Shown here: positions 1-5,992 of the stretch, in pieces
Numbering within the stretch: the stretch's first letter is position 1
Layout of the letters: every line of letters starts with the position of its first letter
From: an uncultured Parafilimonas sp.
GTDB lineage: Bacteria; Bacteroidota; Bacteroidia; Chitinophagales; Chitinophagaceae
Length of the DNA stretch: 11,733 nt
Assembly (NCBI GenBank): GCA_937892395.1
Contig: CALAGJ010000004.1
Location: 1-11,733, forward strand
Reading direction: 5' to 3'
Program-made: the position numbers and the translations under genes
The notes under the pieces: model-generated
What the model saw: only the letters and a program-made list of their open reading frames with translations
Told to the model about the DNA's origin: nothing
The model's database searches: none

Positions 1-101
1 CTTTTTCAAAACGTATGAAGATAACGGCCTGCTGCCAATGTGTACCGAGTTCATACTATACTTGATTTGTCATAGGTATTCTTTTATTCTGTCATGATTT
101 T

Positions 102-372
102 TTGCTTCGTTTCACTCGCAATGATGGGCCCTGTGTCATCATTCCCCGCAGGGCGAATCGAAAAACCGCATAGCTTAAACTTCAAACCTGATACCCCAAA
201 CCCACAAACAATAATTTGCTTCGCTTCACTCGCAATGGGCCGTGCATCATCATTGCCCGAAGGGCGAATCAAAAAACCGCATACCTTATAATTCAAACCT
301 GATACCCCAAACCCGCAAACAATAATTTGCTTCGTTTCACTCGCAATGATGGGCCGTGCATAATCATTCCCC
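102..372. repeat. Tandem ~112-bp intergenic repeat, 2.4 copies
   Basis: Three copies begin with TTGCTTCG followed by TTCACTCGCAATG: copy A 102-215 (114 bp), copy B 216-326 (111 bp) and copy C 327-372 (truncated, ~46 bp). Shared blocks are GGGCC, an ATCATT-CCC-GGGCGAATC segment, AAAAACCGCATA, TTCAAACCTGATACCCCAAA and CAAACAATAATT. Copies A and B differ by scattered substitutions and a 3-bp indel (CAATGATGGGCC versus CAATGGGCC). Copy B contains a small hairpin, GCCC-GAA-GGGC (255-265). The unit resembles the 'TTCGCTTCACTCGCAATGA' type of intergenic repeat seen scattered in many bacterial genomes (from memory). Both spacings are multiples of three, so a minus-strand frame stays open across it and encodes a repeated GNDDARPI/ASEAKQ peptide. 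I read that as incidental. Confidence 0.85.
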
Positions 373-380
373 AATTGGGG
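369..380. repeat. 12-bp perfect palindrome CCCCAATTGGGG
   Basis: CCCCAATTGGGG is a perfect palindrome at the point where repeat copy C stops matching copies A and B. The four G/C pairs on each side stand out in an A+T-rich region. It could be a protein-binding site or the folded-back end of the repeat unit. It has no T tract, so it is not an intrinsic terminator on the plus strand. Confidence 0.6.
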
Positions 381-413
381 GGCTTATCCCAAAATTACTT
401 CGCAATCGAAAAA

Positions 414-436
414 ATAATTTCATCTGATGAAATTAT
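414..436. promoter_or_regulatory. Perfect 23-bp palindrome, candidate operator
   Basis: ATAATTTCATC (414-424), a single central T, and GATGAAATTAT (426-436) form 11-bp arms with no mismatch. It lies ~140 bp upstream of the DUF3467 start, in the only long intergenic region before the cluster. There is no following T tract, and a 1-nt loop could not form as RNA without opening several pairs, so a dimeric regulator's DNA site is more likely than a terminator. The role is inferred only. Confidence 0.5.
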
Positions 437-445
437 AATAGAATG

Positions 446-468
446 ATGCATTCATTTAAAAAATGCAT
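446..468. repeat. Inverted repeat ATGCATT / AATGCAT
   Basis: ATGCATT (446-452) and AATGCAT (462-468) are 7-bp inverted arms around a 9-nt A+T-rich loop. An overlapping alternative pairing is GAATG (441-445) with CATTC (449-453). It sits 10 bp downstream of the 23-bp palindrome, so the two may act together as an operator region or form a folded leader. The arms are short and A+T-rich, so chance is possible. Confidence 0.35.
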
Positions 469-552
469 GGGAATATTTATGTTGAAAGGCAACCATTCTT
501 TGGCTTTTGTGTAATATAACAATATTCATTTTTTTCCTTTTTGCGAAGCACA

Positions 553-560
553 TAATTTTG
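553..560 (+). promoter_or_regulatory. Candidate -7 element for the DUF3467 cluster
   Basis: TAATTTTG matches the Bacteroidota -7 consensus TAnnTTTG exactly and ends 13 nt before the DUF3467 ATG at 574. No TTG is placed at the usual -33 distance; the nearest upstream TTG (541-543) is only 9 nt away. In A+T-rich DNA such a match can arise by chance. Confidence 0.4.
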
Positions 561-573
561 TAAAAAAAATATC

Positions 574-891
574 ATGTCAGATCAACAACAAGCCCCCAAT
601 AATCAACTAAACATAGAAATAAGTGAAGAGGTGGCAGAGGGCTCCTATGCTAACCTGGCCATCATAACACATAGCCATGCAGAGTTTGTTATTGACTTTG
701 TAAATGTGATGCCGGGCACACCAAAAAGCAAGGTGAAGAGCCGTATAATTTTTACGCCAATGCATGCAAAAAGATTTTTGAAAGCTCTGGAAGATAATGT
801 ACAACGCTATGAAGCCAATCATGGCCGCATACAGGATTTGGAACAGGTAGAAATACCTTTTAACTTCGGTGGCCCTGTGGCGCAGGCATAA
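574..891 (+). CDS. DUF3467 family protein
   Basis: A 105-residue soluble protein with no signal peptide or membrane segment. It matches the small DUF3467 family by its core: SEEVAEGSYANLAIITHS at about 17-34, EFVIDFVNVMPG at about 37-48, then KSKVKSRIIFTPMHAKRFL and a helical LKALEDNVQRYEANHG stretch. The length is typical of the family. The molecular function is unknown. The ATG at 574 follows a TAnnTTTG element and has no Shine-Dalgarno sequence. The stop is 2 nt before the ATG of the VWA gene, so the two are almost certainly co-transcribed and perhaps translationally coupled. From memory, Bacteroidota DUF3467 genes often lie near RNA polymerase genes; here the upstream neighbour is repeat DNA. 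Confidence 0.85.
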   Translation: MSDQQQAPNNQLNIEISEEVAEGSYANLAIITHSHAEFVIDFVNVMPGTPKSKVKSRIIFTPMHAKRFLKALEDNVQRYEANHGRIQDLEQVEIPFNFGGPVAQA

Positions 892-893
892 TT

Positions 894-1991
894 ATGATAG
901 GGAATAGATTTATACAATTTTCGCCTGACGAAAACAATAAAAGTCGCTTTGAGCAGCTATTGGATTTATTTACTCAAATGCTGCAATATACAAGTGGCGA
1001 TGCCGCTGAAGCGCTGCAATGGATGAATGAATTGGATAATAAATTTGAGCTGACCAATGATGCCTATGGTATGGGCGATTTTATTGATGAATTAAAACAA
1101 AATGGCTATCTGAATGAAGATAATCAAACCGGTGCTTTCTCGATAACTGCCAAAACGGAACAAACTATAAGGAAAAGAAGTTTGGAAGAAATTTTTGGCA
1201 AACTGAAGAAAACAAAACAGGGCAATCACCAAACTTTTAAGCCGGGGCAGGGGGATGAAATAAACCCGGAAACAAGGCCTTTTCAGTTTGGGGATATGAT
1301 GGAGCAAATTGATTTTACTCAAAGTATGCTTACGGCACAGATCAATCATGGCATTGATTCATTTAGAATGGAGGAAGGTGATTTGCACATTAGAGAATCA
1401 GATTTTAAGGCACAATCTTCCACCGTGCTGATGATTGATATATCTCACTCCATGATTCTGTATGGTGAGGATAGGATTACTCCTGCCAAAAAAGTGGCCA
1501 TGGCACTGAGTGAATTGATCACTACTAAATATCCGAAAGATACTTTAGATATTGTGGTTTTTGGCAATGATGCCTGGCCGGTACAAATAAAAGATTTGCC
1601 TTACTTAGAAGTGGGGCCTTATCATACGAACACGGTGGCGGGTCTTGAATTGGCTATGGATATACTCCGTAGAAGAAAAAATGCCAATAAGCAAATCTTT
1701 ATGATAACTGATGGCAAACCTACTTGCCTAAAGATAGGTAGTAAGTATTATAAAAATAGTTTTGGATTAGACAGAAAAGTGGTAAACCGGTGTCTTAATC
1801 TTGCTGCGCAATGCAAGAAATTGAAAATACCCATTACTACTTTTATGATTGCTTCGGATCCTTACTTACAAAAATTTGTACAAGAGTTTACAGAAATGAA
1901 TCATGGCAAGGCATTCTTTGCAGGATTAGACAAATTAGGCAGTTTTGTATTTAAGGATTTTGAAAGTGGAAAATCTAAAACACTGAGGTAG
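894..1991 (+). CDS. VWA-domain protein with MIDAS, partner of a MoxR-type ATPase
   Basis: A 365-residue cytoplasmic protein. Residues 1-110 look helical and charged. The von Willebrand A domain spans about 175-345. The metal-ion-dependent adhesion site looks complete: D182-I-S-H-S186 after a hydrophobic strand (TVLMID), a threonine in HTNT (about 245-247), and D273 in MITDGKPT. The C-terminal LGSFVFKDFESGKSKTLR resembles the tail of chelatase-type VWA proteins. There is no signal peptide or transmembrane helix, unlike the membrane-anchored BatA/BatB proteins, so this resembles the cytoplasmic CoxE/ChlD-like type. In known systems such a protein works with a MoxR/ChlI AAA+ ATPase to remodel or metallate a client; that ATPase is the next gene. 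The substrate cannot be named from this window. Confidence 0.88.
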   Translation: MIGNRFIQFSPDENNKSRFEQLLDLFTQMLQYTSGDAAEALQWMNELDNKFELTNDAYGMGDFIDELKQNGYLNEDNQTGAFSITAKTEQTIRKRSLEEIFGKLKKTKQGNHQTFKPGQGDEINPETRPFQFGDMMEQIDFTQSMLTAQINHGIDSFRMEEGDLHIRESDFKAQSSTVLMIDISHSMILYGEDRITPAKKVAMALSELITTKYPKDTLDIVVFGNDAWPVQIKDLPYLEVGPYHTNTVAGLELAMDILRRRKNANKQIFMITDGKPTCLKIGSKYYKNSFGLDRKVVNRCLNLAAQCKKLKIPITTFMIASDPYLQKFVQEFTEMNHGKAFFAGLDKLGSFVFKDFESGKSKTLR

Positions 1992-2010
1992 CAGAGTATA
2001 TCATTCATAG

Positions 2011-2042
2011 CTATTGTTTGCATGCTTTGCGAACAGTAATAG
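2011..2042 (+). repeat. Imperfect hairpin between the VWA and AAA+ genes
   Basis: CTATT-GTTTGC (2011-2021) can pair with GCGAAC-AGT-AATAG (2029-2042) around the loop ATGCTTT. This gives 11 pairs, including one G-T wobble, with a 3-nt bulge (AGT). It lies in the 93-bp gap between the VWA stop and the AAA+ start, the largest gap inside the cluster. No T run follows, so it is not a classic terminator; an RNA-processing or stability element is possible. Confidence 0.4.
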
Positions 2043-2084
2043 AGAAATGATGTTTACCATTGCTTTTCAAATTGAACAACAAAT

Positions 2085-3608
2085 ATGCAACATATTGAAA
2101 CGCTTGGAGCGTTAAAAAAATCGGGATATCAATCCAAATCAATAAAGGATGAAGTAAGGAATAATTTAGTACAACATTTGCGCCAGCAGCAGCATCCTTT
2201 TGAAGGAATAGTTGGCTATGAAGAATCCGTAATACCAGAAACAGAGCGTGCACTTTTATCCAGACACAATATTTTATTTCTTGGATTAAGGGGGCAAGCC
2301 AAAACAAGAATGGCCAGACAAATGGTATCGCTCTTAGATGAATATATACCTATAATATCAGGCAGTGAAGTAAATGATGATCCACTTCATCCATTGAGTA
2401 AATACGCCAAAGATTTAATAGCTACTCATGGAGATGATACACCCATACAATGGCTGCACCGCTCCGAACGCTACGGCGAAAAATTAGCAACACCTGATGT
2501 GAGTGTGGCAGATCTAATTGGCGATATAGACCCGGTAAAAGCGGCTAACTTGAGACTAAGTTTTGCTGACGAAAGGGTTATTCATTACGGCATCATACCA
2601 CGTAGCAATAGAAGTATTTTTGTCATTAATGAACTGCCCGATTTGCAGGCCCGCATACAAGTGGCACTATTTAATATTTTAGAAGAGGGCGATATACAGA
2701 TAAGGGGTTTTAAATTGCGTATGCCATTGGATGTATTGTTTGTATTTACTGCCAATCCTGAAGACTATACGAATAGAGGTAGCATTGTAACGCCACTGAA
2801 AGATCGTATTCAAAGTCAGATACTCACACACTATCCAAAGTCTGTTGAAAATGCATTGCTCATTACCGGTCAGGAGGCAAAACTATTGCCGGAGCAAACA
2901 GAGCGAATTGTGGTAAGTGATCTGCTCAAAAGATTGGTGGAGCAGGTTTCTTTTGAAGCCAGAGGCAGTGAATATGTAGATCAGAAAAGTGGTGTAAGTG
3001 CCAGACTTTCTATTGCGGCATTTGAAAATTTAATCAGTACTGCCGAACGCAGATCTATTTTATTTAATGAATCAAGAACACAAGTGTGGCTGAGTGATTT
3101 GTCTGGAATCATACCTGCCATTACAGGCAAAGTAGAATTGGTGTATGAGGGTGAGCAGGAAGGCCCTTATCAAGTAGCACTAAACCTACTGGACAAATCT
3201 ATAAGAACATTGTTTGTACAGTATTTTCCAAATCCGGAGCAGCAAAAGAAAAAAAGAAATACAGGCAAAGCAAGTCAACAGGAGCAGATAGAAAATCCAT
3301 ATAAAGCTATAGTGAGGTGGTTTGATGCCGGCAATCAGTTGGATCTTTTTACAGATATAAAAGATGCGGATAGATTGACTGCACTTTACCAAGTAGATGG
3401 GCTGCATGCATTTGTAAAAAGGTATTATAAACAAGGAGATGAAATGCAAACAGCCTTACTCATGGAGTTTGTATTATTTGGTCTTGCAGCATATTCCATC
3501 ATCAGCAAAAAAAATATTGAAGGACATATACAATTCAAGGATTTAATGGGTGGTATTATGAATTTTAATACAGTAGATGAGGAAGAACTAAACGAAGATG
3601 ATTTCTAA
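2085..3608 (+). CDS. MoxR/ChlI-like AAA+ ATPase
   Basis: A 507-residue cytoplasmic ATPase of the magnesium-chelatase I/MoxR group. After a helical N-terminus (VGYEES at about 43-48) come the Walker A loop GLRGQAKT (67-74), Walker B-like IFVINE (178-183), a sensor-1 asparagine in TANPEDYTNRG (about 222-231), and the TPLKDR segment (236-241) carrying a likely arginine finger. The NPEDYTNRG...TPLKDR pattern is typical of ChlI/BchI-type proteins. The loop has alanine where the P-loop consensus has glycine, and Walker B ends NE rather than DE. I believe the alanine is common in this Bacteroidota subfamily, but that is from memory. The C-terminal ~200 residues are a helical lid plus an acidic tail (DEEELNEDDF). 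It probably drives the upstream VWA partner. The ATG at 2085 has no Shine-Dalgarno sequence. Confidence 0.88.
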   Translation: MQHIETLGALKKSGYQSKSIKDEVRNNLVQHLRQQQHPFEGIVGYEESVIPETERALLSRHNILFLGLRGQAKTRMARQMVSLLDEYIPIISGSEVNDDPLHPLSKYAKDLIATHGDDTPIQWLHRSERYGEKLATPDVSVADLIGDIDPVKAANLRLSFADERVIHYGIIPRSNRSIFVINELPDLQARIQVALFNILEEGDIQIRGFKLRMPLDVLFVFTANPEDYTNRGSIVTPLKDRIQSQILTHYPKSVENALLITGQEAKLLPEQTERIVVSDLLKRLVEQVSFEARGSEYVDQKSGVSARLSIAAFENLISTAERRSILFNESRTQVWLSDLSGIIPAITGKVELVYEGEQEGPYQVALNLLDKSIRTLFVQYFPNPEQQKKKRNTGKASQQEQIENPYKAIVRWFDAGNQLDLFTDIKDADRLTALYQVDGLHAFVKRYYKQGDEMQTALLMEFVLFGLAAYSIISKKNIEGHIQFKDLMGGIMNFNTVDEEELNEDDF

Positions 3609-3627
3609 ATAAAAAATATTTTAATTG

Positions 3628-4233
3628 ATGTCATTGCTTTTAAACAGACAATCATTTGGCAAAAGTGAAAATGCGGGTAATGCCTTATCAAAGGAGGATG
3701 CCCATAATTTACTAATAGAATGGGTGCCAAATGCCAGACTGCGCCTGCACATGCAGCAGGTGGGCCACCTGATGAAATGCTGGGCCCATGAAAAGGAAAA
3801 TCTTTCTGATGCCAAACAATGGCATTGGGAAATGGCAGGTTTGCTGCATGATGCAGACTGGGATCAATGGCCTACAGAACATTGCAAACGAATTATAGAA
3901 GAGCTGGAAAATAGAAATGTAGATCCAGAAATATTGCATGCTATTGCCAGCCATGGGCCTGTCTATTTTGGTGTTGAGCCTGTATCTGCCATGGACAAAA
4001 TGCTCTATGCTTTTGATGAATTGAGCGGCCTCATTCATGCCTATTCATTAATGCGTCCAAATGGATATGAAGGCATGGATTTGAAAGGAGTAAAAAAACG
4101 ATTAAAAGAAAAATCATTTGCGGCCAATGTTTCCAGAGATGACATACAGGATGCTTGTAATAGAGCCTCCATTCTAATGGATGATCTTATTTCTTTTATC
4201 ATACCACGACAGGCTTCTGTAGTTGGCTTTTAA
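3628..4233 (+). CDS. HD-domain metal-dependent phosphohydrolase-like protein
   Basis: A 201-residue soluble protein of the HD superfamily. Metal-binding residues are visible in order: H41 (RLHMQQV), H74-D75 in GLLHDADWD, H109 in AIASHG, and D130 in AFDELSGLIHA. The last segment, with the following KGVKKRLKEKSFAANVSRDDI block, closely resembles a widespread group of small HDIG-type hydrolases usually annotated only as 'HD domain protein'. The substrate is unknown; HD proteins commonly act on phosphomonoesters or nucleotides. The start is taken at the ATG at 3628 rather than the TTG at 3625 directly before it. The first ~20 residues extend beyond the core I would expect. It starts 19 bp after the AAA+ stop, so it is probably the last gene of the transcript. 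Its stop faces mnmH across 23 bp. Confidence 0.8.
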   Translation: MSLLLNRQSFGKSENAGNALSKEDAHNLLIEWVPNARLRLHMQQVGHLMKCWAHEKENLSDAKQWHWEMAGLLHDADWDQWPTEHCKRIIEELENRNVDPEILHAIASHGPVYFGVEPVSAMDKMLYAFDELSGLIHAYSLMRPNGYEGMDLKGVKKRLKEKSFAANVSRDDIQDACNRASILMDDLISFIIPRQASVVGF

Positions 4234-4256
4234 ATCGGAATATAGCAAGTTTATCT

Positions 4257-5273
4257 CTAACTATTCTCTAAAAACTCTTGAAGGTTTTCTATACTTACCT
4301 TACGCATTAATTCCTGATGATTTTCTTTTCTATTCAAACTCTTCAAATACCATTTATCGTAGTACTGTAGTAGTATGGTAAAACAGGTTTCATAATCATT
4401 TTCCGATAATGCAGCCACTGCCGTTTTTGTTTCCAATCCACCCAAGCGTTTGCTGATTCTGAGGATAGCATTCAAAAGTTCATCTTTTTCAAAAATGCCA
4501 TAGTTGGCTATACAGTATTTTAACCTGGTTTCAAAAGGTATTTCCAAAAAAAACAAAGGACTGGTTTGTTTCTGATTAAAAAAGTCGATAGGTAAATTTA
4601 TATTGCCAATGCGTTGGCTTTCATCTTCAATCCAAATGCAAGCCGGTTTGGGGTTTTGTAAAGTATATGTATGCCACAATTGCATAGATAGTTTGTTTTC
4701 AAACATTTCCTGTGTAGGTTGTGGTGCTTCGCCCAATGCACCGAAGGCACTGCCTTTATGGTGGGCTATTTTTTCCAAATCAATAATGGCTTGTCCATTT
4801 TGTTCAAGGGTATAGAGTATCTCCGTTTTTGCACTACAAGTATAACCACCCAAAACTTTTAAAGGCCAGCTGGTGCTAAACTGTGCCAAACACCATTTCC
4901 TAAAGGATTTATAACCTCCGGATAGGGTGTATATATCAAAACCATATAATTGTAACAGCCAAGCTATGGCTCCACTGCGCATACCTCCACGCCAGCAATG
5001 TACTAATAGAGTTTTGGTGTTGTATGCTGTTGCAATAGACTCTGCCTCTTCCACAAGAGATACCATGTTAGGACCAAAAATTTCAAGACCAACTTTTACA
5101 GCTTCTTGTCTTCCGGTTTGTTTATAGAGTGTACCCACTTTGGCACGTTCCTCATCATTAAAGAGTGGAAAAGATATTGCTCCGGGAATATGTGCATGTG
5201 CATACTCCGATGGGCTGCGTACGTCCAATATAGGATACTGTTTGGACTGTATCAGAAATTCATTGATGTGCAA
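4257..5273 (-). CDS. mnmH: tRNA 2-selenouridine synthase MnmH (SelU/YbbB)
   Basis: MnmH converts 2-thiouridine at the tRNA wobble position to 2-selenouridine using selenophosphate, through a geranylated intermediate. An N-terminal rhodanese domain (about 1-130) has DVRSPSEYAHAHIPGA and the catalytic Cys93 in HCWRGGMRSG. A C-terminal P-loop domain follows, with the family block IIDLEKIAHHKGSAFGALGE at about 163-182 and the IEDESQRIG motif. Two points are odd. The P-loop reads GGYTCSAKTE, where I expect GGYTGSGKTE, so two glycines are replaced (C146, A148). There is also no ATG or GTG start: TTG at 5273 is used here, but an in-frame CTG at 5285 would give MATALHINEF, which also looks natural. 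The in-frame TAA just upstream is the stop of DUF2480. selD is not in the window. The C-terminus and length (338) look complete. Confidence 0.88.
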   Translation of the reverse strand: MHINEFLIQSKQYPILDVRSPSEYAHAHIPGAISFPLFNDEERAKVGTLYKQTGRQEAVKVGLEIFGPNMVSLVEEAESIATAYNTKTLLVHCWRGGMRSGAIAWLLQLYGFDIYTLSGGYKSFRKWCLAQFSTSWPLKVLGGYTCSAKTEILYTLEQNGQAIIDLEKIAHHKGSAFGALGEAPQPTQEMFENKLSMQLWHTYTLQNPKPACIWIEDESQRIGNINLPIDFFNQKQTSPLFFLEIPFETRLKYCIANYGIFEKDELLNAILRISKRLGGLETKTAVAALSENDYETCFTILLQYYDKWYLKSLNRKENHQELMRKVSIENLQEFLENS

Positions 5274-5294
5274 TGCTGTGGCCAGGGTATAAAT

Positions 5295-5807
5295 TTATTT
5301 TTTTTTAAAAACGGGAACTGTACTGCATGGCTCACCATACATGATACTTTTTGCTACGGGCAATAATTTTGCTGTTATAGCCATATATGCTGAGGCAGGC
5401 ACGGGTATGCTTCCACATCCTTTTATAACAATACGTTTGTCTGTATAATCTGTTGTATCTAATCCATCAATATGCTGAAGTAGGAGAGTGGTCTTCATAG
5501 TGTCAGCATCGCCAAAATAAATGGATTGTGCAATGGGCTGTAAATAAGTGGCGGCAAGCATCCAGGCCCAATGTGGTATGATGGCATCTGCGGAGCATAT
5601 AATAGCTACATGCTTATTTTGAAATTCACTCCAATCCACCTGTTGAAGTGCGGCTCTATAATCTGCCTCTTTAACAATAAGACCCATAAAAAGATATGGT
5701 TTCATATCCCAGGAAGTAATTTCATTTCCCTGCGGGAAATATGAAGCCAAATCAATAGTTATCAAACCACTTGATGCTACCCTGTTTTGAATTGTTTGCT
5801 CTGTCAT
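5295..5807 (-). CDS. DUF2480 family protein
   Basis: A 170-residue protein recognised as the Bacteroidota-restricted DUF2480 family by its overall pattern: LITIDLASYFP at the N-terminus, WDMKPYLFMGLIVKE(A)DYR, the VAIICSADAIIPHWAWMLAATYL segment, and the C-terminal RIVIKGCGSIPVPASAYMAIT then KSIMYGEPCSTVPVFKKK. Its function is unknown. It has no signal peptide; the hydrophobic stretches look like buried strands or helices. The conserved cysteines (ICSAD, KGCG, GEPCS) might bind metal or a cofactor, but that is inference. The start is taken at the ATG at 5807. An in-frame TTG at 5816 lies inside a good -7 element, so it is unlikely to be used. The last three codons are AAA AAA AAA, followed by TAA. 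mnmH follows in the same frame, and the two are probably one transcript. Confidence 0.82.
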   Translation of the reverse strand: MTEQTIQNRVASSGLITIDLASYFPQGNEITSWDMKPYLFMGLIVKEADYRAALQQVDWSEFQNKHVAIICSADAIIPHWAWMLAATYLQPIAQSIYFGDADTMKTTLLLQHIDGLDTTDYTDKRIVIKGCGSIPVPASAYMAITAKLLPVAKSIMYGEPCSTVPVFKKK

Positions 5808-5813
5808 GCGATG

Positions 5814-5821
5814 CAAAAGTA
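5814..5821 (-). promoter_or_regulatory. Candidate -7 element of the DUF2480-mnmH transcript
   Basis: Read on the minus strand, TACTTTTG followed by CA is an exact TAnnTTTG match and ends 6 nt before the DUF2480 ATG. A TTTG lies 15 nt further upstream (5837-5840), somewhat closer than the usual -33 spacing. If it is used, the transcript would be leaderless or nearly so. Confidence 0.45.
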
Positions 5822-5936
5822 AAAAATCAGAGTAACCAAAAAATGAAATTATTGTTTTTTGATATTAACAAGGCGTTTAATCCATCCAAAATAAAAACAT
5901 CCTCTAAGTAAAGGAAATCTATAAAGGCAAACAGGC

Positions 5937-5945
5937 TTACTTTGC
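5937..5945 (+). promoter_or_regulatory. Candidate -7 element for the ABC exporter
   Basis: TTACTTTGC differs from TAnnTTTGC only at the second position and lies 47 nt before the ATG at 5993. A similar CTTTCTTTGCA is found ahead of the aminotransferase gene. No TTG is at the expected -33 distance, so support is modest. It lies in the 185-bp divergent region shared with DUF2480. Confidence 0.3.
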
Positions 5946-5992
5946 ACCTCTTACTTTTTTGGCGTATTAAAATTTGAATAAATTGTATATTA

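Larger units (their letters stand above)
1..573. other. Gene-free left flank with repeats and palindromes
   Basis: No convincing protein gene lies here. Bases 102-372 are a tandem repeat and 369-468 carry three inverted repeats, listed separately. Bases 2-97 are open in the second plus frame (beginning FFKTYEDNGLLPM, stop TGA at 95-97) and could be the last ~31 codons of a gene entering from the left, but I recognise no family. A minus-strand frame starting with ATG at 54 also runs off the left edge (MNSVHIGSRP...). Neither can be decided from this window. The last 100 bases are very A+T-rich and hold the presumed promoter of the downstream cluster. Confidence 0.6.

Noticed and set aside
84..374. 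Minus-strand frame of 96 codons across the tandem repeat
   Set aside because: It is made of the repeat translated head to tail, and the GNDD/ASEAKQ peptide is what this type of intergenic repeat gives in one frame. There is no other sign of a gene.
3625..3627. TTG as the start of the HD-domain gene
   Set aside because: The ATG directly after it is a far better start and the change is a single residue.
574..4233. The VWA-ATPase cluster as a phage-defence system
   Set aside because: No nuclease, toxin, membrane effector or mobile gene is linked, and the neighbours are housekeeping genes. A remodelling or metal-insertion role fits better.
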